Under the pieces are notes generated by a model, which ran no database searches, was not told the DNA's origin, and was given only the letters and a program-made list of their open reading frames with translations. Positions 54,731 through 63,345 of a stretch of DNA of 64,000 nt are shown here, in pieces (the stretch's first letter is position 1; each line of letters starts with the position of its first letter). The stretch comes from Qipengyuania sp. SS22 (lineage in GTDB: Bacteria > Pseudomonadota > Alphaproteobacteria > Sphingomonadales > Sphingomonadaceae): contig NZ_CP107048.1 in NCBI RefSeq assembly GCF_025736935.1, forward strand, positions 2,183,501-2,247,500. Reading direction: 5' to 3'. The translations under genes and the position numbers were made by a program.

Positions 54731-55830
54731 GCCAGTTCCGGGTCGGTCGCTTCGACCGTATCGACGATTGCCTTGGCCTCGTCATCGGCGAGTAGGCCGA
54801 TCGAAGCGAGGAAATTATGCCCGGTGTCATAGCTGTTGCCGAGCCATAATGGTACTTTTGCCGCCTCGAGATTGGCCTTTGCGGTTAGTTCTTCGGGGGT
54901 CATCCGTTCGCCGACCTTGCGGATAAAGATCGCGCGGACCCGGCCTGGGTTCTCCATTGCGACATCGGCAAAGGCGGTCAAATCGCCCTGGCTGTCATCA
55001 CCGATCAGCGCGAATTTCATCTCGGGATAGGTGGCGAGGATGTCGTCGATCGCGGCGCGCTTGTGGGCACCGTGGCTGGAAGAGCCGAAGGTCTCGCGGT
55101 TGAGGCCCCAGTCGCGCAGCGCGATCGGCCCCAGTGGCAGGCCGCGCCCGCGGATATAGGTCACGAGATAGCTGAACAGGTTCCACGGGCTCGACGAAAC
55201 ATAGAAGAACGGGCGGTGGGTGGCCGGCTGGCGGGTTCCGGCCTGGCCGCTGCCATCGGCCAGCACTTCGCCGCCGCCCAGCGCGTTGTAGAAGACATCC
55301 GCCCCCGGAACGAGAATGCGTTCGGCGGGCATCTCCATGAGCACGCGCCGCCAATTGCGCAGCACGGCGCGGAAATCGCCAGTGATGCCGGTTTCGATGA
55401 TCGTATCGTCAATGTCCGAAATCACCGCAAGGCCGGTGTCGTCTCCCGGCGTGAGGACATGCGCATCGAGACACTGCTCCGCGCCATTGGCGTGCCAGTG
55501 GATGACCACCGTCTCCCAGGCGGGGTGCGCATCATATTCCCACTCGGGATCAAGCCGGATATCGAAATGCACGAAGCCCTCGCCATCGGTCAGCCCCTGA
55601 TGTCGCTGACTGGCTTCGCCCGGTCGTGCAATTTCGAGCTCGACAGGGAATTCAGCGACCTCATGGCTGGCGAACTGCCCCAGCATGGTCTTCGCAGCGC
55701 GCCATTTCCCGCGCTTCTCGAACTCGCCCACGCGGGATCGCAAAGCACGCGCGGTCAGGCGCAAACGGACACGGTTTCGATAGCCGAAATAGGGCTGGAT
55801 ACGGACGGGCGCGGTAGGCAGAAACGGCAT
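54727..55830 (-). CDS. App1-type phosphatidate phosphatase (DUF2183)
   Basis: The 367-residue protein has an N-terminal beta domain (RPGEASQRHQGLTDGEGFVHF near residue 71) and the HAD-like App1 catalytic motif ISDIDDTIIETGITGDFRAV near residue 138, with YVSSSPWNLF near residue 215 and KFALIGDDSQGD near residue 280. Yeast App1 is a phosphatidate phosphatase, so a lipid role coupled to the downstream hydrolase is plausible. The start codon directly follows a 12-base perfect hairpin. Confidence 0.88.
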   Translation of the reverse strand: MPFLPTAPVRIQPYFGYRNRVRLRLTARALRSRVGEFEKRGKWRAAKTMLGQFASHEVAEFPVELEIARPGEASQRHQGLTDGEGFVHFDIRLDPEWEYDAHPAWETVVIHWHANGAEQCLDAHVLTPGDDTGLAVISDIDDTIIETGITGDFRAVLRNWRRVLMEMPAERILVPGADVFYNALGGGEVLADGSGQAGTRQPATHRPFFYVSSSPWNLFSYLVTYIRGRGLPLGPIALRDWGLNRETFGSSSHGAHKRAAIDDILATYPEMKFALIGDDSQGDLTAFADVAMENPGRVRAIFIRKVGERMTPEELTAKANLEAAKVPLWLGNSYDTGHNFLASIGLLADDEAKAIVDTVEATDPELA

Positions 55831-55863
55831 CGCCCCCGCGCTAGCCGGTGCAGCGCGGGGGCG
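55831..55863. repeat. Perfect 12-base hairpin abutting the App1 start codon
   Basis: CGCCCCCGCGCT (55831-55842) and AGCGCGGGGGCG (55852-55863) are exact reverse complements around a 9-base loop. The App1 ATG is the next codon on the minus strand. It could end the upstream acidic PAS gene (weakly, without a T run) or control App1 translation. Confidence 0.6.
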
Positions 55864-55889
55864 ACAAGCCTTTTGTCCAGAGCAGGTTT

Positions 55890-57893
55890 CTAGCCGAGCA
55901 ACTTGCGCGCAGCCCGTTCGACCAGCGGCACATCCTCGGGCACTTCGCCAATCACTTCCACGTCGCCGTCGGGCGTGCGGCGGACCATGACGAGCGCGAA
56001 TTCCGCGCCGTCCTCGTCCAACTCGTCGAGCGACAGCGTGTCGAGCGCGCGCAGCTTGCGCGCAAGGCTGGCGCGGACCGCCTTCTTGTCGTCGACCGGC
56101 TTGCCCTGCTCTTCCTTGCGCAGACGGCGCTCTTCATTGACGATGCCCTTGAGGCCGCCTTCAGCCTCGCGCAGGAAAGTGGCGAGCGTGCCGCGCTCGA
56201 CGCCGACGCGGTGGGCATGCGTCAGCACGGCGGCGTATTCGGTGAGCCGGGTCTTGTCGTATTCAGCCCCGAAGACGAGCTTGACCACGGGGGTCATCGG
56301 CGCGCGGTCCTGATAGGTCAGGCTGTTGCTGGCCAGCAGTTCGTCGAATTCGGCGGGGTTGTGCTGCGCCTCGAGGCTGAAATCGTAGGCGCGGCCAACC
56401 GCGGCATACAGCGTCTTGCGGCTGCGATCTTCGGTGCTCTGCGCAGCCTGCGCCATTTCGCGCGCTGCGGCAAGGCTGCCGTAAAGGCCGTCGGGAGTGA
56501 CCCCATCCTCCTCGACCGGCGCTTCTGCTTCAAGCTCATCCTGAGACCATTCTTCGCCATAAGCGATGGATTCTTCGAGCGGCGCGGCGGGCACTTCCGG
56601 CTCGTCGTATAGCTGCTGCTCCTCGAACGCCGGCTCGTAGTCGCCCGCTTCCTCGCCGGCAACGATGGCAAATTCGGTGTCGTCTTCGTCGGGTTCGCTC
56701 TCGTCGGTCCCGGCCATCGGCTCGAGCCATTGCTCGGCCGGAGCATCGTAGGCGGTGGGCATGGGCGGCGTGAATTCAGCGCCCTCGCCGTGGAAAGCAT
56801 GCGGTATGGGCGGCGCGGTCTCGTCGCCCGTCAGGTCGACGCTCTTCTTGGCCCGCTCGCCGCGGCTCACCAGCGAGATCAGGCTGCTCGATGTCTCTTC
56901 ATCGGCCAGTGGATTGACGACATCGGCAACATCGTCCTCGCCTTCCTCCTCTTCGTCCCATTCGGGCAGGCCGTAATCGGCGGCGGTCTTGATGCTGTTG
57001 TCGAACTCGGGGCCATCGTCGCCTAGACCCATGCCGTCTGCGATCGGGCCGCCCAAGGGATTGCCGAGTGCATCGAGGCGCGGGCCGGAGGAAGCGGGAC
57101 GGGGGCTCGCTTCCATCGCGACCTCTTCCGGTTCGTCATCGGCCGTCCCGAATGCGGGCTGCGGCAAGGGGCCGTGTCCGTGGCTTTCCATCATCTCTGC
57201 GTTCCCGAGTTCGAGTACGTCTTCGCCGTGTTCGGCGCGCGCATTGGTCGTCAGCGTTTCGGCGGTTTCGACGGTGTTGCCGTAATCCGGCGCGCTCCCG
57301 AGCGACTGGTCGATAGCCAGCAGGAGCTCGTCGGCGGTCTGCTGGTCGGCCATTTCCTTCCAGTTGATCACGCCATAGATGAAATCGATCGTCTGGTTGT
57401 TGCTCGAATAGGGCAGCAGGATGCCGCGATAGAGTACCGGCGCGCCGTGGGCGTCGATGAACTCGGCCTCGAAGCCGATCGGCGCCTGGTTGGCGAGGAT
57501 CTGCATGTAATGGTCGGTGATCCGGCTCAGTACCGAACGTCCGGGTACTTGCGACAGCAGCGCGGGACCACCGTCGAAATCGCATTCATACGCGAGTTCG
57601 GCGCCGACGAAGCGGACCATCGGATCGTCGACATCGTCCGACAAGTCGAGCAGCACAGAATAGGGACCGAAATCGCCCAGCTGTTCGGGGTGGAGCTCGG
57701 CAATATGCGGGAAGTCGAGATCGCCGAGCAGGCTGGCCCAGTGATTGTAGGCGCGCACCTGCATGCGGCGCTCGTCCTGTCCGACCGGCGAGGGCGGCGG
57801 ATCGAGCTCGGCGTCGGACTCCTCGGCATAGTCGTCGCCGAAGTCCTCCTCCGCATCGCGCGAGCCGAAATAGCCGCCTAGCCTGTCAATCAC
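55890..57893 (-). CDS. Long acidic PAS-domain protein, unknown function
   Basis: The 667-residue protein has a PAS_5-like domain at about residues 45-190 (VRAYNHWASLLGDLD, FGPYSVLLDLSDDVDDPMVR, PIGFEAEFIDAHGAPVLYRG, DFIYGVINWKEM). An acidic, Pro-rich, probably disordered region follows to about residue 480, and then a helical C-terminal domain (LYAAVGRAYDFSLEAQHNP, VVKLVFGAEYDKTRLTEYA, LATFLREAEGGLKGIVNEERR). No enzymatic output domain is visible. It may be a scaffold or regulator. Confidence 0.78.
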   Translation of the reverse strand: MIDRLGGYFGSRDAEEDFGDDYAEESDAELDPPPSPVGQDERRMQVRAYNHWASLLGDLDFPHIAELHPEQLGDFGPYSVLLDLSDDVDDPMVRFVGAELAYECDFDGGPALLSQVPGRSVLSRITDHYMQILANQAPIGFEAEFIDAHGAPVLYRGILLPYSSNNQTIDFIYGVINWKEMADQQTADELLLAIDQSLGSAPDYGNTVETAETLTTNARAEHGEDVLELGNAEMMESHGHGPLPQPAFGTADDEPEEVAMEASPRPASSGPRLDALGNPLGGPIADGMGLGDDGPEFDNSIKTAADYGLPEWDEEEEGEDDVADVVNPLADEETSSSLISLVSRGERAKKSVDLTGDETAPPIPHAFHGEGAEFTPPMPTAYDAPAEQWLEPMAGTDESEPDEDDTEFAIVAGEEAGDYEPAFEEQQLYDEPEVPAAPLEESIAYGEEWSQDELEAEAPVEEDGVTPDGLYGSLAAAREMAQAAQSTEDRSRKTLYAAVGRAYDFSLEAQHNPAEFDELLASNSLTYQDRAPMTPVVKLVFGAEYDKTRLTEYAAVLTHAHRVGVERGTLATFLREAEGGLKGIVNEERRLRKEEQGKPVDDKKAVRASLARKLRALDTLSLDELDEDGAEFALVMVRRTPDGDVEVIGEVPEDVPLVERAARKLLG

Positions 57894-57996
57894 TGCGTTG
57901 GTCCCCGCATTCTACTCATTCGAAAGGGGTATGCGGCGCGCGTGGTAAACATATCGTAAAGCGTATTGCCTGCGGCGATGACCAGCGCGTGGGACC

Positions 57997-58458
57997 TCAA
58001 AGCATGTAGCGCATCCGGATAGTGAGCCCGCGATCTTCCGCGCCAATATCGACCGCCGCGTCGGCAAAACTGGGCGGACCCATGCGCACCTTGGCATCGC
58101 GCGAGAAACCGAAGCCTTCACGTGGCATCATGCCCAGCGCGCGGTCGGCCTTGCCATTGGTATTCTCGTCATGGAGCAGCGCGATGGCATAGCGTCCCGG
58201 TTTGACGTTGGTGAAGGTGAAGGACACGCTGCCTTCGTGCGCCGGCGCGGTCGCTCCATGCGCCCCGGGCACGCCGCGGCAGCGTGGGAACTGATCCTCG
58301 TCCGTCGTCATGCAGGCGCGCACGATACCCTTGGCATTGCGTAGCTCGGTCACGGTCACGGTGATCGTCGCACCCGTCTTGGGTGTCGGCGGCGGCGGCG
58401 TCGCGGCTGCCAGTGCCGCGCTAAGCGGCAGCAGCCCCAAAACGGCCGCGCGGCTCAC
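57997..58458 (-). CDS. DUF2141 family protein, exported
   Basis: The 153-residue protein has a signal peptide (RAAVLGLLPLSAALAAA) and the DUF2141 beta fold: ITVTVTELRNAKGIVRACMT near residue 31, VSFTFTNVKPGRYAIALLHDE near residue 79 and NTNGKADRALGMMPREGFGFS near residue 99. Function unknown. It starts with GTG overlapping the desaturase stop (GTGA), so the two are coupled; the longer frame upstream overlaps the desaturase and is rejected. Confidence 0.87.
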   Translation of the reverse strand: MSRAAVLGLLPLSAALAAATPPPPTPKTGATITVTVTELRNAKGIVRACMTTDEDQFPRCRGVPGAHGATAPAHEGSVSFTFTNVKPGRYAIALLHDENTNGKADRALGMMPREGFGFSRDAKVRMGPPSFADAAVDIGAEDRGLTIRMRYML

Positions 58459-59174
58459 GCGTTGGGGCTGAGGCCGCGATCCGTACCGCACAAGCGATCC
58501 CAGAAGCGGAAATAGAGGCCGTAATTGCATCTGTACTCTTCATGATGACGCTGGTGGTGGCTGGCGGTTATCAGCCAGCCGCCTAACGCCGAGTGAACCA
58601 GTCGCCGGGGAAACATCTCCCAGCCCATGTGGTTGGTGACGCCCATCACGGTCATCACCAGCAATACCAGGCCGAGCATGGCGACATGGATCGGGATGAG
58701 GAAGACCAGTGCGGGGATCACCACTGCGCCGGTAATCGCCTCCCATGGGTGGAAGCTCATCGCCGCCCACGCGGTCGGCGGGCGGCTGGCGTGGTGGACC
58801 GCATGCATCGTGCGAAACCACGCTGGCCGGTGCATCAGCCGGTGCGTCCAGTAGAACCAGGTGTCATGCGCCATCAGGAATAGCAGCGGCGCGAGCGGCA
58901 GGTACCACAGCGGGTAATCGTTCCAGCCGGTATAGATCTGCGTCCACCCGCGCTCCTGCCAGCCCCACGCGACAACGCCCGCGGGAATGCCGTAAATCGC
59001 CGCCGAGGCGAGCGACCAGCCGATTTCCCGGCGAATCTGCGGCCCCAGCCTGGCGTGATAGCCGGGCCGCACGCGCTGCGTGACTGCAGCGAAAATCCCG
59101 CTTGCGGCAAGATAGCGCAGCGCCACGATTGCGGTCATCGCGAGAACGGACAAAAGAATGGCGGCCCACATCAT
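58455..59174 (-). CDS. Sterol desaturase/fatty acid hydroxylase-family membrane protein
   Basis: The 239-residue protein has about four hydrophobic segments and all three His boxes of the superfamily: HDTWFYWTHRLMH near residue 106, HAVHHASRPP near residue 125, and ASHHQRHHEEYRCNYG near residue 205. These bind a diiron centre. Substrate may be a sterol, fatty acid or carotenoid (the family includes CrtZ-like and C4-methyl-sterol enzymes); a family-level call only. Confidence 0.9.
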   Translation of the reverse strand: MMWAAILLSVLAMTAIVALRYLAASGIFAAVTQRVRPGYHARLGPQIRREIGWSLASAAIYGIPAGVVAWGWQERGWTQIYTGWNDYPLWYLPLAPLLFLMAHDTWFYWTHRLMHRPAWFRTMHAVHHASRPPTAWAAMSFHPWEAITGAVVIPALVFLIPIHVAMLGLVLLVMTVMGVTNHMGWEMFPRRLVHSALGGWLITASHHQRHHEEYRCNYGLYFRFWDRLCGTDRGLSPNA

Positions 59175-59220
59175 CCGCGGACCTTAGTCTGCCGCAGGCC
59201 GCGGGGGAACAGGCGAAGTG

Positions 59221-59700
59221 CTAGTCGGGTGTGCCCCAAGGCGCGCATTGCGGGTCGAGCCCAACCGTCGCGCGGCGTAGTGCAGTGCGCGCAAGCCGCT
59301 CGACCTCGACCTTGCGGCGCGGGGCGGCCAGCGGGTGGAGCGGCGCAGGGCGGATGATCTCGCCGTCATAGCCATCGGCAACTATGATGCCGCAGCAATC
59401 GGGGCGATAGCCGTCGCCTTCCAGCGGGCTGCGATCGAGCCCCGGCGGCACGCCCCAGTAGAAGCGATCGCAATAATCGAGGTAGTCGGGCCATTTACCA
59501 TCACCCAACAAGTCGCCGCGCTGCACCTTGATCTCGACGATGACCACGCGGCCCTTCGGATCGATACCCATCAAATCCGCCCGCCGGCCGTTCCTCAGCG
59601 GCATTTCTGCGAGGCACCAGATATCGTTGCGGGCAAAAAGTCGCGCAATGCCGCGGGCAACAATTGCGGCCGTTTCTGCTGTGGCTACCGAATCCGTCAT
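59221..59700 (-). CDS. mmcB: MmcB family DNA repair protein
   Basis: The 159-residue protein has a restriction-like PD-(D/E)xK core: LRNGRRADLMGID near residue 37 with the motif Asp and VIVEIKVQRGDLLGD near residue 52 with ExK, followed by DYLDYCDRFYWGVPPG. In Caulobacter MmcB belongs to a mitomycin C-responsive repair set. A GTTC-N7-GTTC SOS box lies at 59,713-59,727, just upstream. The ATG at 59700 is chosen over a longer open frame. Confidence 0.9.
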   Translation of the reverse strand: MTDSVATAETAAIVARGIARLFARNDIWCLAEMPLRNGRRADLMGIDPKGRVVIVEIKVQRGDLLGDGKWPDYLDYCDRFYWGVPPGLDRSPLEGDGYRPDCCGIIVADGYDGEIIRPAPLHPLAAPRRKVEVERLARTALRRATVGLDPQCAPWGTPD

Positions 59701-59712
59701 GCTCCCGAACTG

Positions 59713-59727
59713 GAACAGAGGGCGAAC
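59713..59727 (-). promoter_or_regulatory. LexA (SOS) box upstream of mmcB
   Basis: On the minus strand GTTC, seven bases, GTTC: the alphaproteobacterial LexA consensus, exact in both half-sites, ending 13 bases before the mmcB start codon. A TTGACG hexamer just upstream could be the -35 element that it blocks. Confidence 0.75.
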
Positions 59728-59794
59728 ATCGTCAAGGGTTATGTGCCAAACCGGCTGTCCGGGCAGCGCAGTCGATACTGGCGGAGCGGATCGT

Positions 59795-60193
59795 TCAGTT
59801 AGCCTCGATGAGGTCGACAATGGCTGTCCGCGCGGTGTGGAACTCGCGCCACAGCGTCAACGCGGCGGCGGTCGTGTCCTGGCCCTGCGCCGTAAGCGAC
59901 AGCAATGCGCGCAGGCCCGGCTGCATTACTGCGGCGAGGTCTTCGATCCCGTGTGCTACCATTTCATAGTGCCAGCCACCCCGCTCGGCCGCGCGGTGTG
60001 GCAGCTGCTCGATTTCGGGTGTCGGCGCCTCGCGCCCGAGCTGGGCCAGATTGCCCACCGCAGCAGCCGCTTCATGCACCGCTTCCCATTGCGCGGCGAG
60101 GATGCCGATATTGGGCGTCGCCCGTGGTCCCGTGTCGGCGGGCGGCAGCATGGTGGCGTGGGCCAGGTCGAATTCGTGGGGCATCGCGCTCAT
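59795..60193 (-). CDS. Hypothetical protein
   Basis: A 132-residue helix-rich protein with no signal peptide or catalytic motif; Ala-rich helices IGILAAQWEAVHEAAAAVG and GIEDLAAVMQPGLRALLSL. ATG at 60193 or 60184 may start it. No family recognised. It lies 94 bases upstream of mmcB, which has its own SOS box in between. Confidence 0.65.
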   Translation of the reverse strand: MSAMPHEFDLAHATMLPPADTGPRATPNIGILAAQWEAVHEAAAAVGNLAQLGREAPTPEIEQLPHRAAERGGWHYEMVAHGIEDLAAVMQPGLRALLSLTAQGQDTTAAALTLWREFHTARTAIVDLIEAN

Positions 60194-60322
60194 GACCGTG
60201 GAAGGTACGAAGCCAGTCTTGCGAAAAGCCTAACGCGCGCATCGCGAGCGGCCCGTTCGTTTTAAGGCTGGCGAGCGCGACCGCGCTTTGCTAAGCGCCC
60301 CGCTCGCCGAAAGGCATGCGAA

Positions 60323-60399
<77 letters not shown>

Positions 60400-60687
60400 T
60401 TATTTCAATGACTTAGTGCTACGCCATTCCTCCCGTATGGAATGAGTATGGAAAATAGGGGGTCCGGCTGGCCCGGCTTCGATGTGCCCTCAGTGGCTCG
60501 CAATCCAGCAATTGTGGCTCGGCTTCCAGTCCAGGCATTTGCGGGTCCTACCTGCCGAATGCGCCAGCATTAAGCGCTAGCTGACTGCCTTTTCTTCGGC
60601 TGCGCCGGTTCGGGCATTAGTCTTAGTTAGAAATTACAGTTTGACCTGAGACGGCTTGGCAACGTGACGCGGACGAATTGTATGGAT

Positions 60688-60760
60688 CGCAGACAACTCG
60701 CGGAGATTGGCGAGTTTCAATCGTCATTTCAAAGCCTTGTCCCGCAATGAGTTGTCTGCG
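60688..60760. repeat. 12-base inverted repeat in the gene-free island flank
   Basis: CGCAGACAACTC (60688-60699) and GAGTTGTCTGCG (60749-60760) are exact reverse complements separated by 49 bases, which include a further GATTG/CAATC hairpin. Could be a non-coding RNA stem, a recombination site arm or a regulatory element. Nothing nearby identifies it. Confidence 0.55.
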
Positions 60761-61186
60761 GCTCAGCGCAAACCCGCTCTACTCGCAGGCGGGTTGATTC
60801 CGCCCAAACTGCATTTCATCAGAATTTATAACGGCTTACGTCCCGAATTCGCGGGGTAGGGTGTGCTCCTGTTCCGAGATGAGAAGAACGGTCGAGAAGG
60901 GCGAGTCAATACGCTGGCGCGGCAACGTATCACTTCCGAGTGGATTTCGAGCCTCGCTGGCGTTTGAGGCTGCCTGTGGGCCTTTAACAGAATGTCTGGT
61001 GCTGCGGAGTCCATGGAGCACAGCAGACTGTAATTGCGGCGTGCGATGCGTCTTTCAAGCCTCCCTGGGTTCGTGCGCGTCAGGTCCAATGATAACTTTC
61101 TTGCAAACGGAAACGACTCCCAAGCGAACCGATTGTTGGAACGCTTTTGCTGTGGTGATTGCACATAAATCGCTTATAGAATCTAG

Positions 61187-63343
61187 ATGAATGAAATTGG
61201 CACAAAAGCTCACTTTAAATCTCGGGCACGGCTTCTTCAGCATTTGGGTGATCAGCTGATTGGCACGCCGCGACTGGCAGTTTTTGAGCTTGTAAAGAAC
61301 GCCTATGATGCGGACGCCTCGTACGTAGAGATAAAAATCAAGGGTTTAGGTACCAGTAAGCCCAAAATTACCGTTCGTGATGATGGGGTCGGCATGACCC
61401 CGGAAACAGTTCGCAATGTGTGGTTTGTGATCGCTCACGATCACAAGGAAAAACAGCTCAAAAGCCGGATCAGAACCGAGAAAGGCCGGTTGCCTTTGGG
61501 TTCTAAAGGTCTCGGGCGTCTTTCTGTACACAAGCTTGGCAACAAAATTGATCTGATTACGCGGGCCGAAGGCGAGCCTGAGGTTGTTGTTCGCATCGAC
61601 TGGAATGCGATGATGGATCATGAGTTTCTGGATGATGCGGAAGTCGTCATCGAGGAGCGCGAGCCAAAGGTCTTTGATAACGACACGACGGGTACGGCTA
61701 TCAGGATATCTGAATTGCGGGACGTGCACTGGACGCGAGGAGAGATCCGTCGCCTGTACCGGCAGATAACGTCGATATCATCGCCATTTGGGAAAGAAGC
61801 CCGCGACGATTTTGACGCTTCACTGAAAGTGCCAGACTTTCCCGAATGGATCGCAAACCTTCCTGACCCGAGTGAGCTCCTGAAGAGGGCACCATGGAAA
61901 TACAGTTTCACATTTGATGGTGAGAAATTCGAGTACGAATACAAGTTCAGGCCGATACCCGGCATTTCGCGAGAAGCACGCGAAGTTGTCGAAACGGATG
62001 TTCGCCTGCTTGTTCCGCCAGCGCCGGTCGATGATGATGACCCAATCTTTAGCGGAAAAGCGCAGACCAGCACGCTAAAAAAAGTAATCGCTGATCTGGA
62101 GATGCTTGATGGCATCGGACCGATATCGGGCGAATTTTTTGTTTACGATCTTACACCGAAGATCGCGAGTATGATGGGAGAGACAAAGCTCATTAAAGAT
62201 TTTCTGGATGAGAATGGCGGCATCAGAATTTATCGCGATGGAATAAGAGTATACGACTATGGTGAGCGGAACAACGACTGGCTCGGGCTGGACCTGAAAA
62301 GAGTCAACAACCCCACAAAAGGAATTAGCCGGAATATAGTTGCCGGGTACATCTCATTGAATCAAGAAGACAGCCCTGCACTGGTTGAAAAGTCTAACCG
62401 TGAGGGTTTCATCGAGAATGCAGCATATAATCGCCTGCAACGAATTGTTCTTGGCGCCATTGAGCCGCTTCAGCGAGAAAGGGAAGTCGATCGCAAAGCA
62501 ATACGTGAATTACTGGGTACGGTTCAGGATCCCGAGACAAAGAGTATTCTCGAGCCTGTTTCGAAGATAAAAGCAATTGCCAGTAGAAAAGGACTTTCAT
62601 CCCAAGTTGATCCACTGCTGGACCGAATTGAACACGAATATGCTTCAATGAAAGAGCGGCTGCTTGTCACTGGCATTTCTGGCACCAGTCTGGCTGTCGT
62701 TTTTCATGAAATCGAGCAGGGTATCCGATCTTTGTACCGGAATCTGGAAGCCGATCCTGCAATGACAGTCGTGGCAGAGCAGGTTCGGGAAATGATGCGG
62801 CTCCTTGACGGTTTTTCCGATTTGTTGCGCAAAAAAGATCGCAAGATCGTCGAGTTGAATGCCCTCATAAAGCGGGCTCGCGATATCAATCATCTTCGGT
62901 TCCGACATCATAAAGTGCGCCTGAACTGTCCGGCAGTCGAAGAAGATGCTCCCAGGGTTTCGGTATCATGCTCATTTGGTTTGACGCTTGGGGCAATCAC
63001 CAACATCATTGACAATGCCATCTTCTGGATGCGGACGCGCTGGCCTGATGATGACGAAGGCACCGGCCGCGCTATTTATATCAATATCGAAGACGATTTT
63101 GAAGGCGGACCTGCAATTGTTATTGCTGACACAGGCCCCGGTTTCCAAGACTCGCCCGTCGAGCTCGTGAGGCCCTTCTACTCGCGCCGCCCCGAAGGAA
63201 TGGGAATGGGCCTGTATTATGCCAACATGGTTATGGAGCTTAATGACGGGCAGTTAGTCTTTCCTCAATTGTCCGAAACCAATGTTCCGGATGAGTACGA
63301 CGGGGCGGTTGTGGCACTAAGATTCCCGCAGCAGGGACGCTAA
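61187..63343 (+). CDS. Double GHKL-ATPase protein (Hsp90/MORC-like plus histidine-kinase-like), island-borne
   Basis: The 718-residue protein has two GHKL ATPase modules. The N-terminal one is Hsp90/MORC-like: ELVKNAYDADA (residues 34-44, N-box with Asn38), RDDGVGM (64-70) and GSKGLGRLS (105-113). A middle region of about 380 residues follows. Residue His507 sits in VVFHEIEQGI, like a histidine-kinase DHp box. The C-terminal HATPase has NIIDNAIFW (606-614), DTGPGF (648-653) and GMGMGL (671-676). No signal peptide or membrane segment is seen. Composition is foreign to the chromosome. Its stop lies two bases before the receiver-like gene. Function unknown; a stress or defence role is a hypothesis. 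Confidence 0.85.
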   Translation: MNEIGTKAHFKSRARLLQHLGDQLIGTPRLAVFELVKNAYDADASYVEIKIKGLGTSKPKITVRDDGVGMTPETVRNVWFVIAHDHKEKQLKSRIRTEKGRLPLGSKGLGRLSVHKLGNKIDLITRAEGEPEVVVRIDWNAMMDHEFLDDAEVVIEEREPKVFDNDTTGTAIRISELRDVHWTRGEIRRLYRQITSISSPFGKEARDDFDASLKVPDFPEWIANLPDPSELLKRAPWKYSFTFDGEKFEYEYKFRPIPGISREAREVVETDVRLLVPPAPVDDDDPIFSGKAQTSTLKKVIADLEMLDGIGPISGEFFVYDLTPKIASMMGETKLIKDFLDENGGIRIYRDGIRVYDYGERNNDWLGLDLKRVNNPTKGISRNIVAGYISLNQEDSPALVEKSNREGFIENAAYNRLQRIVLGAIEPLQREREVDRKAIRELLGTVQDPETKSILEPVSKIKAIASRKGLSSQVDPLLDRIEHEYASMKERLLVTGISGTSLAVVFHEIEQGIRSLYRNLEADPAMTVVAEQVREMMRLLDGFSDLLRKKDRKIVELNALIKRARDINHLRFRHHKVRLNCPAVEEDAPRVSVSCSFGLTLGAITNIIDNAIFWMRTRWPDDDEGTGRAIYINIEDDFEGGPAIVIADTGPGFQDSPVELVRPFYSRRPEGMGMGLYYANMVMELNDGQLVFPQLSETNVPDEYDGAVVALRFPQQGR

Positions 63344-63345
63344 AG

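Noticed and set aside
60443..60573. 43-codon open frame just past tRNA-Arg
   Set aside because: Too short, no conserved pattern; kept as noncoding.
60688..60760. Retron-type msr/msd with flanking inverted repeats
   Set aside because: No reverse transcriptase gene follows; the downstream gene is a GHKL ATPase.
60826..61190. Short open frames of 109-112 codons on both strands in the island flank
   Set aside because: The two overlap each other, have no ribosome binding site or family motif, and their composition does not stand out from random frames. A small real gene cannot be fully excluded.
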